A stretch of 64,000 nt of DNA from Rossellomorea aquimaris (GTDB lineage: Bacteria; Bacillota; Bacilli; Bacillales; Bacillaceae_B), in the NCBI RefSeq assembly GCF_000935355.1, contig NZ_JXZC01000001.1:620001-684000 (forward strand). The letters run 5' to 3'. The notes under the pieces are model-generated. The model did no database searches. It was not told where the DNA came from and worked only from the letters and a program-made list of their open reading frames with translations. The translations under genes and the position numbers were made by a program. This document shows positions 56,071 to 64,000 of the stretch, piece by piece. Positions within the stretch are counted from its first letter, which is position 1. Each line of letters starts with the position of its first letter.

Positions 56071-56626
56071 AGTTTATTTTCTTATTGATTTTCAACATAT
56101 TATAGATAAAACGTGCGCTCACAAACAGGAGGCCACCTATAAATGAACCTAGCGTATTCATAATCCAATCATCAATATCCGTCGCTCTTCCTAATGGTAA
56201 ATAATATTGGGCACATTCTATACCGAAGGAAAATAGTGCCCCAATAAACGTGACCATCAGTATAAGTTGTTTCGAATGTCTCATCCACCAAGCTATAAAA
56301 AAGGTTAATGGAATAAACAATAATATATTGGCCAGAAGGTTTCTGATGGGTACATCTAAATGATTTCGGTAAATTAAATTCAACTTAAGATTAGAAAACG
56401 GGTCGAAATTCACCGATCCCTCTGACACATTTCCACCTGTCAATGGAGTCAGAGTGATTAAACATATGCCTCCAATCGTTATGCACGTAAATAGTACAGG
56501 CAGTAGGTTCATCCATCTACCCTTCCCATTTCTTTTTTTCCAAAAGGAGACCGCAAAGATAAGGGAGATCGTCACAACTATTATTATTGGAAGAACCCAA
56601 CCAAATGCGCTCCATAATTCTTTCAT
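56069..56626 (-). CDS. VanZ-family membrane protein
   Basis: 185 residues, five membrane segments. FDPFSNLKLN, NLLANILLFIPLTFFIAW, FGIECAQYYLPLGRATDIDDWIMNTLGSFIGG is the VanZ signature (E-x-x-Q...R..D..D...N..G). Family includes a teicoplanin-resistance accessory protein, but most members are uncharacterised; no vancomycin genes are nearby. Confidence 0.87.
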   Translation of the reverse strand: MKELWSAFGWVLPIIIVVTISLIFAVSFWKKRNGKGRWMNLLPVLFTCITIGGICLITLTPLTGGNVSEGSVNFDPFSNLKLNLIYRNHLDVPIRNLLANILLFIPLTFFIAWWMRHSKQLILMVTFIGALFSFGIECAQYYLPLGRATDIDDWIMNTLGSFIGGLLFVSARFIYNMLKINKKIN

Positions 56627-56911
56627 GATTCCGTTTCCTACTTTCCTTTAAGCTACAAACACTGATTTAGTTTATTTACGATGATATATGTTTGAAAGAG
56701 AAGCATTATGACAAGGTGGGAAATGTCACTTCTACAGCCTTTTTTCGATACCATTCCAAGTAGAATAATTTCAATTGTCAGGAAAGGTCATTATTGGCTG
56801 GCTACATATAAAAATCGATCGGGTCAACATATTCACCTAACCCTTTATACCTTAATTTTTCTACATGTAAACCCGTCTCTCCTTCTCCACGAATAGCTAA
56901 AGCTACCCCCC
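56627..56911. other. Non-coding gap
   Basis: No supported gene. A 62-codon plus-strand frame (56708-56896) lacks a ribosome site and family features. Confidence 0.35.
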
Positions 56912-58798
56912 TCATCCTTTTGCACTTGTTCTAATCCACTTACGAAGCCCCTGGATCCTCAAAGTCAGACCATCTTTATCCAGCTTTTCTAAAAACGGGA
57001 TCATGTATTTTCTGGATAATCCCAGAATCTCTTTGGCTTCTGCTATATCAAATGTTTCGCCGGTATTTTCATTTAAGTCTCCAACGGCTTTCATAAAAAC
57101 TTGATAGGAATAGGCTTTTTTATCATCCAATGGCACGATTTTCTTTTCCTGGATGAAAAAGTGATAAAAATCAGACTGCCATTTTTGAGGAATACCTACT
57201 TGTTGAAAATACTCATCTATGTCTTTTACTTGTGTTCCATCAGCCTCTAATAAGACAATGAGCTGACTGCATCGTTTCTCCCATTGAGGAGGTAAGTGAG
57301 GGATGAACCCATCTAAACAAAGAAAGCCACTATTTCGTTTCCAATGTTTCTGCTCAATCGCATAATCCACTAAATCTCCTGTATACTCCTTTAAAGATTG
57401 CTTCAACTCACCACTGTTAACCCCTTTTAATAAAGGAAACTCCTCATGGAACCCTCGGAGAATCTGTTCAATCAATTCCACGCATTCTTTCACTATTTTT
57501 AAATGTGAAACTTTGGATTGTGAAAGTACAATCCACTGATCATCACCCTGTAGCATATCATGCAGTTCCCTGTGTGTTAAAGAGGCTTCTCGTAAGATGA
57601 AGTCTTCATCCACACATTTGTATTGTTCCAGAAGCCTTAGAACTCTTTCCTGAGGCGAACCATGCCGTTCAGATTGAAGAAAGGTTATCGTTTCCTGCCC
57701 AAACTTGTATCTACCTCCATTTGGCTGAATAATCCAGCCTCCTCCGATGGTTTCCATTGGAGAGGGTCTTCTTAGTATAAAACGATCACCTCTTTTAGCA
57801 ACTATCGATTCATCAAGCCGGATCTGACATAAAATAGGCTCGGTTTCCGACTCCACTTTATTTCGATCAAAAAATACAAGCTTCCCCATCACTTCGGAAG
57901 TTCCTGAATAGACCATAACCGGCATTCTTTGTTTTATAGGATGCTTTACTGCATGTAATATTTCAAGACACACATCAATCGTGTTGGTCACGGTAAAATG
58001 TGGGGATGTGACGAGTACATTTCCTCTTTTCAATTCTTTGTAATCCACCCCGGAAAGGTTTATCGCTGCCCGTTGACCGGCAAAAGCATGACTTTCTTTC
58101 CTACGATGAGCTTGTATTTGTTTCGCTTTCGTAAGTATCCCTTGGGGGAATATGATCATTTCCTCTCCGGTGTCCAAGGTTCCTTCAAATACAGTCCCTC
58201 TAACCACTGTCCCTTGACCTTTTACAGTAAAAACTTGATCAATCGGTAATCTAAAATCGCCCCTGACACTTCTTGAAACCAGGCCTTTTAATGTGGTAAT
58301 GATTTTCTGTTTTAACTCTTCGACACCTTCTCCTGAAAGACTATCTGCCAATAAGACAGGGGCCCTTTCGAATACGGTTCCCTTCAACTCATCCATCACT
58401 TCTTCAAGAGCCATATCCCTTAGTTCTTCATCAACTTTGGAAATTTTCGTCAACACGACTATGCCGTGAGTAATTCCCAGTAACGACAGGATATCAAGGT
58501 GTTCTTTCGTTTGCGGCATGACTCCTTCGTCTGCCGCTACCACTAGTACCACGAGATCGATCCCGGCAACACCCGCTATCATCTGGCGAATAAACCGCTC
58601 ATGACCGGGAACATCCACTACAGAAATCTCCATATCTTCTTCATGATAGAAGGGGGCAAACCCGGGTTCAATCGAGATGTTGCGCTCCTTTTCCTCCTTT
58701 AATCGATCCGTATCGACAGAAGTTAGGGCCTTTGTGAGAGTGGTTTTTCCGTGATCAATATGTCCGGCCATTCCAATCGTATAGTATTGTTTCCCCAT
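56912..58798 (-). CDS. selB: Selenocysteine-specific elongation factor
   Basis: Delivers selenocysteyl-tRNA to UGA codons with a SECIS hairpin. 628 residues. GTPase motifs: GHIDHGKT (12-19), DVPGHERF, and the NKxD position as TKIS. The effector region [11 protein letters not shown] and the beta-barrel domains (about 175-370) precede four winged helices (about 390-628) that bind the mRNA hairpin. The NKxD to TKIS change is usual in SelB. No selA, selD, selC or selenoprotein gene is visible here. ATG with AGGTGAGAGG upstream. Confidence 0.93.
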   Translation of the reverse strand: MGKQYYTIGMAGHIDHGKTTLTKALTSVDTDRLKEEKERNISIEPGFAPFYHEEDMEISVVDVPGHERFIRQMIAGVAGIDLVVLVVAADEGVMPQTKEHLDILSLLGITHGIVVLTKISKVDEELRDMALEEVMDELKGTVFERAPVLLADSLSGEGVEELKQKIITTLKGLVSRSVRGDFRLPIDQVFTVKGQGTVVRGTVFEGTLDTGEEMIIFPQGILTKAKQIQAHRRKESHAFAGQRAAINLSGVDYKELKRGNVLVTSPHFTVTNTIDVCLEILHAVKHPIKQRMPVMVYSGTSEVMGKLVFFDRNKVESETEPILCQIRLDESIVAKRGDRFILRRPSPMETIGGGWIIQPNGGRYKFGQETITFLQSERHGSPQERVLRLLEQYKCVDEDFILREASLTHRELHDMLQGDDQWIVLSQSKVSHLKIVKECVELIEQILRGFHEEFPLLKGVNSGELKQSLKEYTGDLVDYAIEQKHWKRNSGFLCLDGFIPHLPPQWEKRCSQLIVLLEADGTQVKDIDEYFQQVGIPQKWQSDFYHFFIQEKKIVPLDDKKAYSYQVFMKAVGDLNENTGETFDIAEAKEILGLSRKYMIPFLEKLDKDGLTLRIQGLRKWIRTSAKG

Positions 58799-58816
58799 CC
58801 TCTCACCTGCTCTCTA

Positions 58817-58966
58817 TCATTTCTTTTTGAACCGGAAAAATAGGACGCCGGCCATTATGGCAAAACAAATGGCGAACAAGACTCCCTTCCATACATCTCC
58901 ATCTGAAAAGGATTTCAATACCCATATCAATATAAATAAGGTTATGGCTATATCAATCATCATCAT
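58817..58966 (-). CDS. Unannotated small membrane protein just upstream of selB
   Basis: 49 residues: hydrophobic segment (about 3-17), short polar loop FSDGDVWKG, second hydrophobic segment and a basic FRFKKK tail, i.e. a two-pass hairpin. The stop is 18 bases before selB ATG, so cotranscription is likely. Three ATGs in a row begin it without a good ribosome site; AGGTGAAGG lies about 27 bases upstream and would fit a rare ATT start. Function unknown. Confidence 0.5.
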   Translation of the reverse strand: MMMIDIAITLFILIWVLKSFSDGDVWKGVLFAICFAIMAGVLFFRFKKK

Positions 58967-59004
58967 ACTTTTTGAGTTTCGAATGTTCCTTCACCTGCTA
59001 CCCT

Positions 59005-59094
59005 TTAATTTAGTTGCGATCCCTCCACTTTATCATAATCCTGCTTCATCCTTCCATTTAGGCCCAAACCTTGCTGGACAACATTCCCCGACAT
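59005..59094 (-). CDS. Possible 29-residue peptide upstream of selB
   Basis: ATG 59094 after AAGGGAAGC, stop TAA 59005. The peptide is polar (MSGNVVQQGLGLNGRMKQDY start). Another frame here reads CCPARFGPKWKDEAGL up to a TGA-TAA double stop, which looks equally protein-like but has no start codon, so coding status is uncertain. Confidence 0.25.
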   Translation of the reverse strand: MSGNVVQQGLGLNGRMKQDYDKVEGSQLN

Positions 59095-59155
59095 AGAAGC
59101 TTCCCTTTTATCATTATAATCCTTTAAACCCTGATGTTGGAATGTAAATTCAAAA

Positions 59156-59196
59156 GTAAAAAAGGAGAATCACCTGATATTCTGTGATTCTCCTTC
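59156..59196 (-). terminator. Terminator of sco gene
   Basis: AAGGAGAATCAC/GTGATTCTCCTT perfect 12-bp stem, minus-strand T-run. Confidence 0.85.
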
Positions 59197-59205
59197 CTAT
59201 AAAAT

Positions 59206-59802
59206 CTATTTGGCTCCCTCTTTAATCAATGTTTTCATATCTTGGACAATTTCATCATAAGGGACATCACTATTGCCACTATACGTTTTTACGACTATAC
59301 CTTTTTGATTCACAAGGTAAAAGCTGGTACCATGAATCATCTGATCGGAATTAGGGTCATCGGCTACAATCGAGCGGAAAGAGTGTTCAGCAAGGTCCTT
59401 AACCTCTTCAAATTCATAACCTGTGAGTAGTTCCCATTTACTTGTATCTGCCTCGAAGTTTGAAATATACTCTTTCAAAGCTTCCGGAGTATCATTTTCA
59501 GGATCTACGCTGAAGGAGACGATTTTGTAATCCTCTACTCCTTCTTCTTTCAGCTTTTCTTGAAGCTTCGTTAAATTAAAGGTCATAGGTGGACAAACTG
59601 TTTCACAATTAGTGAATATGAAATCTGCGATCCAGACTTGTCCTTTCAGATCGGTCAAACCGACTTCTTGATTATTTTGATTCGTATAAGAAAATTCTTT
59701 CACTTCATAATCTGTTTCTGCTTGAAAGTTACTATTACTGCAACCTGCAAGGAGAATCCCGATGATGGTCATCACCACAATGAATGTTTTGGTTTTTGAC
59801 AT
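59206..59802 (-). CDS. SCO1/SenC-family copper-binding lipoprotein
   Basis: 198 residues, thioredoxin fold, outside the membrane. Lipobox LLAGC with lipid-attachment Cys21. Copper ligands Cys66 and Cys70 in TNCETVCPP and the histidine in QMIHGTS. Needed in relatives (B. subtilis YpmQ) for copper insertion into cytochrome c oxidase. Single gene with terminator. Confidence 0.92.
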   Translation of the reverse strand: MSKTKTFIVVMTIIGILLAGCSNSNFQAETDYEVKEFSYTNQNNQEVGLTDLKGQVWIADFIFTNCETVCPPMTFNLTKLQEKLKEEGVEDYKIVSFSVDPENDTPEALKEYISNFEADTSKWELLTGYEFEEVKDLAEHSFRSIVADDPNSDQMIHGTSFYLVNQKGIVVKTYSGNSDVPYDEIVQDMKTLIKEGAK

Positions 59803-59966
59803 CTTTATCTCCTCCGACTTTATCTATCTCTCCCATTCTATGTTAGTAAAAAGGGAATAAAAAAACAATCAGTACCCGAAAGATTCATTGTCTATTTTGT
59901 GAAAGCTTTGCATCATTCCAATAGTGGAATCCATTTACTAATTAACTGGTTAAACCCCCATCACAC

Positions 59967-60263
59967 TCATTCTTTCCGTTCCTCCATTTTTTTCTTGGAA
60001 AATAAATAGTGCAGCATAAACCCATGAACGACCATGATCGTCAGGAAAGCAAGAAAGTAATAGAAAACACCTATGACCCCATCTGAAGTATCCTCTGTTA
60101 TGAGCCACCATACCGATGCAAAGAGGAGAAATAGAAATTGAAGTGCGACTCCTTCTAAGAATGGTTTTTTATAGGTATTGAAATCCAACAGCCTCTTCCA
60201 GCTCCAGCCAATCGCCACTACGGCTGAAACTAACAATAATAATATGTAGATACTTATTTTCAT
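59967..60263 (-). CDS. Small three-pass membrane protein
   Basis: 98 residues, three hydrophobic segments and a highly charged end (SKKKMEERKE). ATG 60263 follows GGAGG by eight bases; the frame upstream to 60278 contains that ribosome site. Family not recognised. Confidence 0.6.
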   Translation of the reverse strand: MKISIYILLLLVSAVVAIGWSWKRLLDFNTYKKPFLEGVALQFLFLLFASVWWLITEDTSDGVIGVFYYFLAFLTIMVVHGFMLHYLFSKKKMEERKE

Positions 60264-60335
60264 CAGTGATGCCTCCATTCAATTTCATACTATTTCCATG
60301 GTATTCAAATGAGGTGGAAAATGAAAGAGAAAATG

Positions 60336-60367
60336 GGAAAAACACCAATTTATTTTGGTGTTTTTCC
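60336..60367. terminator. Terminator of germination operon
   Basis: GGAAAAACACCAA/TTGGTGTTTTTCC perfect 13-bp stem with a six-base loop. Confidence 0.85.
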
Positions 60368-60376
60368 GCCCTGATC

Positions 60377-61537
60377 CTATTCCATGCTTTCGTGTTCGTA
60401 ACGGTAGGCGTTGAAATGTGTAATATCCACCTTTACTTTCACATCGTCTAATGAATTGTCTGTTAAATAAAACGAAGGCTGTTCTTCCAGCTTCCTAAAC
60501 TTCTGTGGATGGTATCTATACCACTTTTCACCTACATTCAGTAAATCCACTTGTTTGTCCAGCCCAATGTTATACACTTTTCTAATTTCATTTTCTAAAG
60601 ACTTTTCCAACGCACTTTTCACTTCTATATATGAGGCGTCCCGTAATTTTTCAATCAGCTCTGCTTTCACGCTGACTTCAAGTGAAAAGGTGGAAAAATC
60701 ACCTTTTTCTTTCTTATATTTTATTTTAGGCTCCTTCGTCAATAATTTAAATGTAGATACCAATTCATCATTGATAAATAAAGGATAATCTATTTGATTT
60801 TTTTTGGTAAGCAACCAATCAACGATGATGGAGGGTTGAGAAGGAAGGTCTCCTTTGAATTGTGATTGATGAAACAGACTATATCCGTTCAGATAAAGTA
60901 CAGGGTATGGTTGATCAGTTTGCCAGGATTTTTTATCAATACTGATATTGGGGATGAACGCTGTACCCATTGGTTCATAATATTCCCTCAGAAAATTCAT
61001 TAAACTTGTTGCACCAATATCATCTTGTAATGCCTCTGCGGTTTCTTCTGTCAAAAGGACTGTATAAACGGGAGGATATTGAAATAAACCATTCAACTTA
61101 AAGATTTCCTCCATGCTCTCGTCAGTTGTATACAGTAGCAGATTGGGTCTTAATGATCGATTTCTGCCCACATCTTCCAGTACTTCTTTGTATTTATACT
61201 TTATGACATTTTTTGAGATGACGAGCGTTTTTGTATGTCCAAAAAACAATGACGGCCTTGTTGCTTTATATAGGTTTCTTACAGCCATATTCAGGGTTTT
61301 ACCGGAAGCAGAACCGACATAAGTCGGAACGGGCTCTGTCGGCTTAGTCCCCTCCTGCTTGGCTACATTGGCAAAATTCAATCCTTGAAGATATGCTGTA
61401 TATAACTCGTCTTCTTCATTATAGTCCAATCCGATCGAGACGATGTAGGTAAGGTCCTGAATGTTTTTTGACCCGGTACATCCTGTTAATAATAGGGCTG
61501 TAGCAACTAAGAAGAGCTTACGTATGTTGTTGAACAT
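60377..61537 (-). CDS. Ger(x)C-family germination lipoprotein (receptor C subunit)
   Basis: 386 residues. Lipobox LLLTGC with Cys20; family segments DLTYIVSIGLDYNEED, SASGKTLNMAVRNLYKATRPSLFFGHTKTLVIS and the C-terminal GerAC domain. It is attached to the outer face of the spore inner membrane as part of a nutrient germinant receptor. Starts six bases after the A subunit gene. Confidence 0.92.
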   Translation of the reverse strand: MFNNIRKLFLVATALLLTGCTGSKNIQDLTYIVSIGLDYNEEDELYTAYLQGLNFANVAKQEGTKPTEPVPTYVGSASGKTLNMAVRNLYKATRPSLFFGHTKTLVISKNVIKYKYKEVLEDVGRNRSLRPNLLLYTTDESMEEIFKLNGLFQYPPVYTVLLTEETAEALQDDIGATSLMNFLREYYEPMGTAFIPNISIDKKSWQTDQPYPVLYLNGYSLFHQSQFKGDLPSQPSIIVDWLLTKKNQIDYPLFINDELVSTFKLLTKEPKIKYKKEKGDFSTFSLEVSVKAELIEKLRDASYIEVKSALEKSLENEIRKVYNIGLDKQVDLLNVGEKWYRYHPQKFRKLEEQPSFYLTDNSLDDVKVKVDITHFNAYRYEHESME

Positions 61538-61543
61538 TGTGAA

Positions 61544-63001
61544 CTATCCCTTCCTTGTATCATCATTAGGGCTCGTTGTAGGGGTGCGCTTCTTATAGAA
61601 TTGAATAGGCAGCCGGAAAAATGACCGAATGGATTCATTCCAACTAATGGGAGCTACTGAACCAAGTAATGGAGTACCAAAGGAAGATTTTGTTGATAAA
61701 TAGAGAACCGTCAGAATAAAACTCATAACAACACCGAATAATCCAAAAAAGGTGCTAATGAGCAATACCAAAAACCGTAATATCGTCGTTCCATATTTCA
61801 ACGATTGATTGACCAGTGTAAATGATGATATATAAGTAATGGCACCAATGACAAGCATGGTCGGGGAAGTTAACCCGGCTCGGATAGCGGCATCTCCTAC
61901 AATCAGTCCCCCGAGCACAGAAACCGTCTGACCAATTGCCCTCGGAAGCCTGACTCCCGCCTCATTAAAGAATTCAAATAAAAAAAGGACAATAAACATT
62001 TCTACAGGTGCGGACAGAGGCAAGCCAAACCTTGACATAGAAATTGTCGCAACTAGGAGATAGGGGATTTGTTCAATATTGTACGCTGAAAATGCCACCC
62101 ATAATCCTGGTAAAAAGGCTGAGATCAAAATCCCGATGACTCTGATGATCCTTTCTAATGAAACGTATACGTAGTTAATGTTTGGATCTTCAGGAGACTT
62201 TGTCTGTAAAAGCAAATTAATAGGTGCAAGGGAAACCGTGGGATATCCATCGACAATGAGAGCAAATCTTCCCTGAATCAATGAATCAACAATAAAATCC
62301 GGTCGACCGGTGTAATCAAAAGTTGTGAAAATGGAGTAAGGATTGTCATCCAGCATCGATTCCAGCTGATGGTTGCTGGTCAATACATCGATATCCACTT
62401 TTTCTAACCGACTATATAGCTCATCAAGGATGTGCCCATCGATTATGTCACTTAAGTATAAGACGGCAATATCAGTATGACTCCGGGTTCCTACCTTGAA
62501 TTTTTCAACTGAAAGTGACGGGGTGTAAAGTCTTCTCCTGATTAAGGAAATATTCGTATTCAAATCTTCAACAAATCCGTCCTTAGGGCCGCGGATCGAG
62601 GTTTCAAGGGATGACTCTTCTGGTTGCCTCTTAGGTAAATTCCCAGCATGAATGGACATAATCTCTTCTTCAACAAAGAACAGGATAGATCCATTAAATA
62701 AAGCAGCAGAAAGGTCATCCAATGCCTTCCCTGTTTCGACAACAACCTGGAAGTTCCCCTCTATTTTCTTCGAAAAGAATTTGCCAGGCGCTTCTTCTAA
62801 TCTGGGGAGAATGAATTGATCTAAATAATGCCGATCCACCAAACTTTCGAAATATACCAGAGTAATTGCTTTTTCATAAAAAAAATGTTCTCGAATAAGT
62901 AAATCATGACTCTTTGAGAATAATTGCTTTAACTCTTTCAAAGTGTCCTCTTTTTCTTCTACTACACGCTTTTCTTTCGAAGACTTCTTCATTCTGAACA
63001 T
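61544..63001 (-). CDS. GerA-family germination receptor A subunit
   Basis: 485 residues. Soluble N-terminal half (about 1-280) followed by five or so membrane segments. Landmarks: SILFFVEE, ETSIRGPKDGFVEDLNTNISLIRRRL, IQGRFALIVDGYPTVSLAP and PVEMFIVLFLFEFFNEAGVRLPRAIGQTVSVLGGLIVGDAA. Works with the B and C subunits. The C-terminus is basic and Thr/Ser-rich. Confidence 0.94.
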   Translation of the reverse strand: MFRMKKSSKEKRVVEEKEDTLKELKQLFSKSHDLLIREHFFYEKAITLVYFESLVDRHYLDQFILPRLEEAPGKFFSKKIEGNFQVVVETGKALDDLSAALFNGSILFFVEEEIMSIHAGNLPKRQPEESSLETSIRGPKDGFVEDLNTNISLIRRRLYTPSLSVEKFKVGTRSHTDIAVLYLSDIIDGHILDELYSRLEKVDIDVLTSNHQLESMLDDNPYSIFTTFDYTGRPDFIVDSLIQGRFALIVDGYPTVSLAPINLLLQTKSPEDPNINYVYVSLERIIRVIGILISAFLPGLWVAFSAYNIEQIPYLLVATISMSRFGLPLSAPVEMFIVLFLFEFFNEAGVRLPRAIGQTVSVLGGLIVGDAAIRAGLTSPTMLVIGAITYISSFTLVNQSLKYGTTILRFLVLLISTFFGLFGVVMSFILTVLYLSTKSSFGTPLLGSVAPISWNESIRSFFRLPIQFYKKRTPTTSPNDDTRKG

Positions 63002-63004
63002 CCT

Positions 63005-64000
63005 TTACTTAATAAATCGGAGTATCACTGCTGACGTAATAATTTGAACGATGAAAAGGACAACGGTTGCAGGAAAAAAATAGATGTATAAGAACTTATA
63101 AAAAAAATACGTATCAACATCTATAAAAATGAATACGGCCAGTAGTAGAAATATTGGTACCATTACTTTTAGTGAAATCCGGTAACGATCCTTCTTTTTC
63201 GTGAAGAATACGGCCAGCAGAAACATGAATAAACTGATTCTGATAAGTGCACCACATAACCACTGATAGAGAGCAAAGAAATCTAAATGGGTAATGAATT
63301 CCCCAATGGCTAATATCCTCCATTGTTCATAGGCTGGATATCTCATATTCGCTGATTCTACATGCCCAAATTCCATGATGGAAGCGGTTAACGGTCCGAA
63401 CATCAATCCCATAAAAATTAACCCAAGAACGATTAAATGATGAAATTTAATCTTCCCTTCACTATAAGGTTGGATCAATACAATCAAATACAATTCAAGT
63501 AAACCTGATAATACATAAATCATTCCTTTTAAGACTGGTTCATATCCGTGGCTGAAAATTGGCAATAATAAACTGGGATCTTTCATATTGGTGTTTGTAA
63601 AAGCAATAAAAAAACCAAATAACATAACCAATGGTAATAATATCCCACTCGCGATGGCCATATGTTTGATACCTGACCAACTGATTAAGAAGCAAATGAT
63701 GAAGATGCTTCCGACCACTAATAATGATGGAACATCTGCTAAGAAATATGCACTTAACCATATTATTAAGTCAACAAAGGTTATATATGCACTTGATAAC
63801 AAAAATAAACACATTGGCAGTGAAAATAAGAAAACAAGCCATTTGTTCCACTTTTTATTAAGTAAATGATAGAAACCTTCCGGCGGGGAATTCTTAACTA
63901 TGTAATAAATTAATAAGGTCACTATAAATAAAATTGGATAGGACAAAATGATGCTTATCCAGCCGTCTCTCCCGGCTGCCTTAATAATACTTGGGATAAG
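63005..64000 (-). CDS. GerB-family germination receptor permease subunit, 5' end outside window
   Basis: Amino-acid-permease-like membrane subunit. At least 331 residues are visible; full members have about 365, so roughly 30 N-terminal residues lie beyond base 64000. A TTG at 63946 is internal: the frame continues upstream with LIPSIIKAAGRDGWISIIL, the normal GerB N-terminal region. About nine membrane segments remain. Gene order B-A-C on one strand with 3-6-base gaps shows one operon. Confidence 0.92.
   Translation of the reverse strand, partial: LIPSIIKAAGRDGWISIILSYPILFIVTLLIYYIVKNSPPEGFYHLLNKKWNKWLVFLFSLPMCLFLLSSAYITFVDLIIWLSAYFLADVPSLLVVGSIFIICFLISWSGIKHMAIASGILLPLVMLFGFFIAFTNTNMKDPSLLLPIFSHGYEPVLKGMIYVLSGLLELYLIVLIQPYSEGKIKFHHLIVLGLIFMGLMFGPLTASIMEFGHVESANMRYPAYEQWRILAIGEFITHLDFFALYQWLCGALIRISLFMFLLAVFFTKKKDRYRISLKVMVPIFLLLAVFIFIDVDTYFFYKFLYIYFFPATVVLFIVQIITSAVILRFIK

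Noticed and set aside
59030-59090. Possible selenocysteine UGA in the CCPARFGPKWKDEAGL frame upstream of selB
   Set aside because: The TGA is followed at once by TAA, there is no start codon in frame and no SECIS-like hairpin was evident.
58940-59100. tRNA-Sec gene upstream of selB
   Set aside because: A TTCGAA was noticed, but no acceptor stem, TCA anticodon arm or long variable arm could be arranged.
63005-63946. GerB as a complete gene starting at TTG 63946
   Set aside because: The frame continues in register to base 64000 with the conserved N-terminal GerB segment, so the gene is cut by the window edge.

Overview
The window looks like chromosomal DNA of a spore-forming, low-GC Gram-positive bacterium of the Bacillaceae. 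Evidence is the AGGAGG-type ribosome sites, TTG/GTG starts, SAM-I and T-box leaders, a gerA-type germination operon, UppP, a stressosome-type RsbR protein and several secreted hydrolases. Gene content (chromate and arsenic resistance, phenylalanine hydroxylase, SelB, MetH) would suit a marine or soil Bacillus/Rossellomorea-like species; that placement is inference. No rRNA, tRNA, insertion sequence, prophage or CRISPR array was seen.

Layout. 1-4.0 kb: two secreted proteases (subtilase and thermolysin-like). 4.0-6.3 kb: arsR-arsB-arsC on the minus strand with a promoter full of CTTATAT operator repeats. 6.3-8.5 kb: a SulP transporter divergent from a universal stress protein. 8.6-11.4 kb: secreted M14 carboxypeptidase and secreted lipase. 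11.7-13.5 kb: a dihydroorotate-dehydrogenase-like domain fused to a duplicated membrane domain. 13.7-15.2 kb: PadR regulator plus ChrA. 15.3-17.1 kb: PssA and small membrane proteins. 17.2-19.7 kb: a T-box (probably tyrosine) controls phhA-phhB; a duplicated promoter/operator segment brackets the T-box. 19.7-22.9 kb: a threonyl-tRNA synthetase naturally lacking its editing half, behind two tandem threonine T-boxes, followed by a UMP-kinase paralogue. 22.9-27.4 kb: UppP, YitT-like protein, KinB-like sensor kinase, small secreted proteins. 27.4-32.3 kb: a minus-strand operon of YwaF-like, PlsY-like, GNAT/aminotransferase fusion and LtaS-like proteins, probably an envelope-lipid pathway. 32.6-40.8 kb: hydrolases, a Zn-ribbon protein, an MBL-fold protein, Ada plus AlkD, and mhqO-mhqD. 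41.0-42.6 kb: RsbR-like protein and a small unknown gene. 42.8-50.6 kb: one SAM-riboswitch operon metI-metC-yitJ-metH. 50.8-54.1 kb: T-box-controlled trpS, a YdjM-like protein, Nudix and HAD proteins. 54.4-60.3 kb: a PLD-family phosphatidyltransferase, VanZ, SelB with an unannotated small membrane gene just upstream, and Sco. 60.4-64 kb: a germinant receptor operon in B-A-C order, whose B gene runs off the window.

The strongest candidates for undescribed biology are the GNAT/aminotransferase-PlsY-LtaS operon, the DHOD-membrane fusion, the editing-less ThrRS with its UMP-kinase partner, and a dispersed intergenic repeat (core AGGTCCGTCCCTC) that sometimes occurs as inverted pairs like a miniature element. 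All functions are read from sequence motifs alone; no database search was run.
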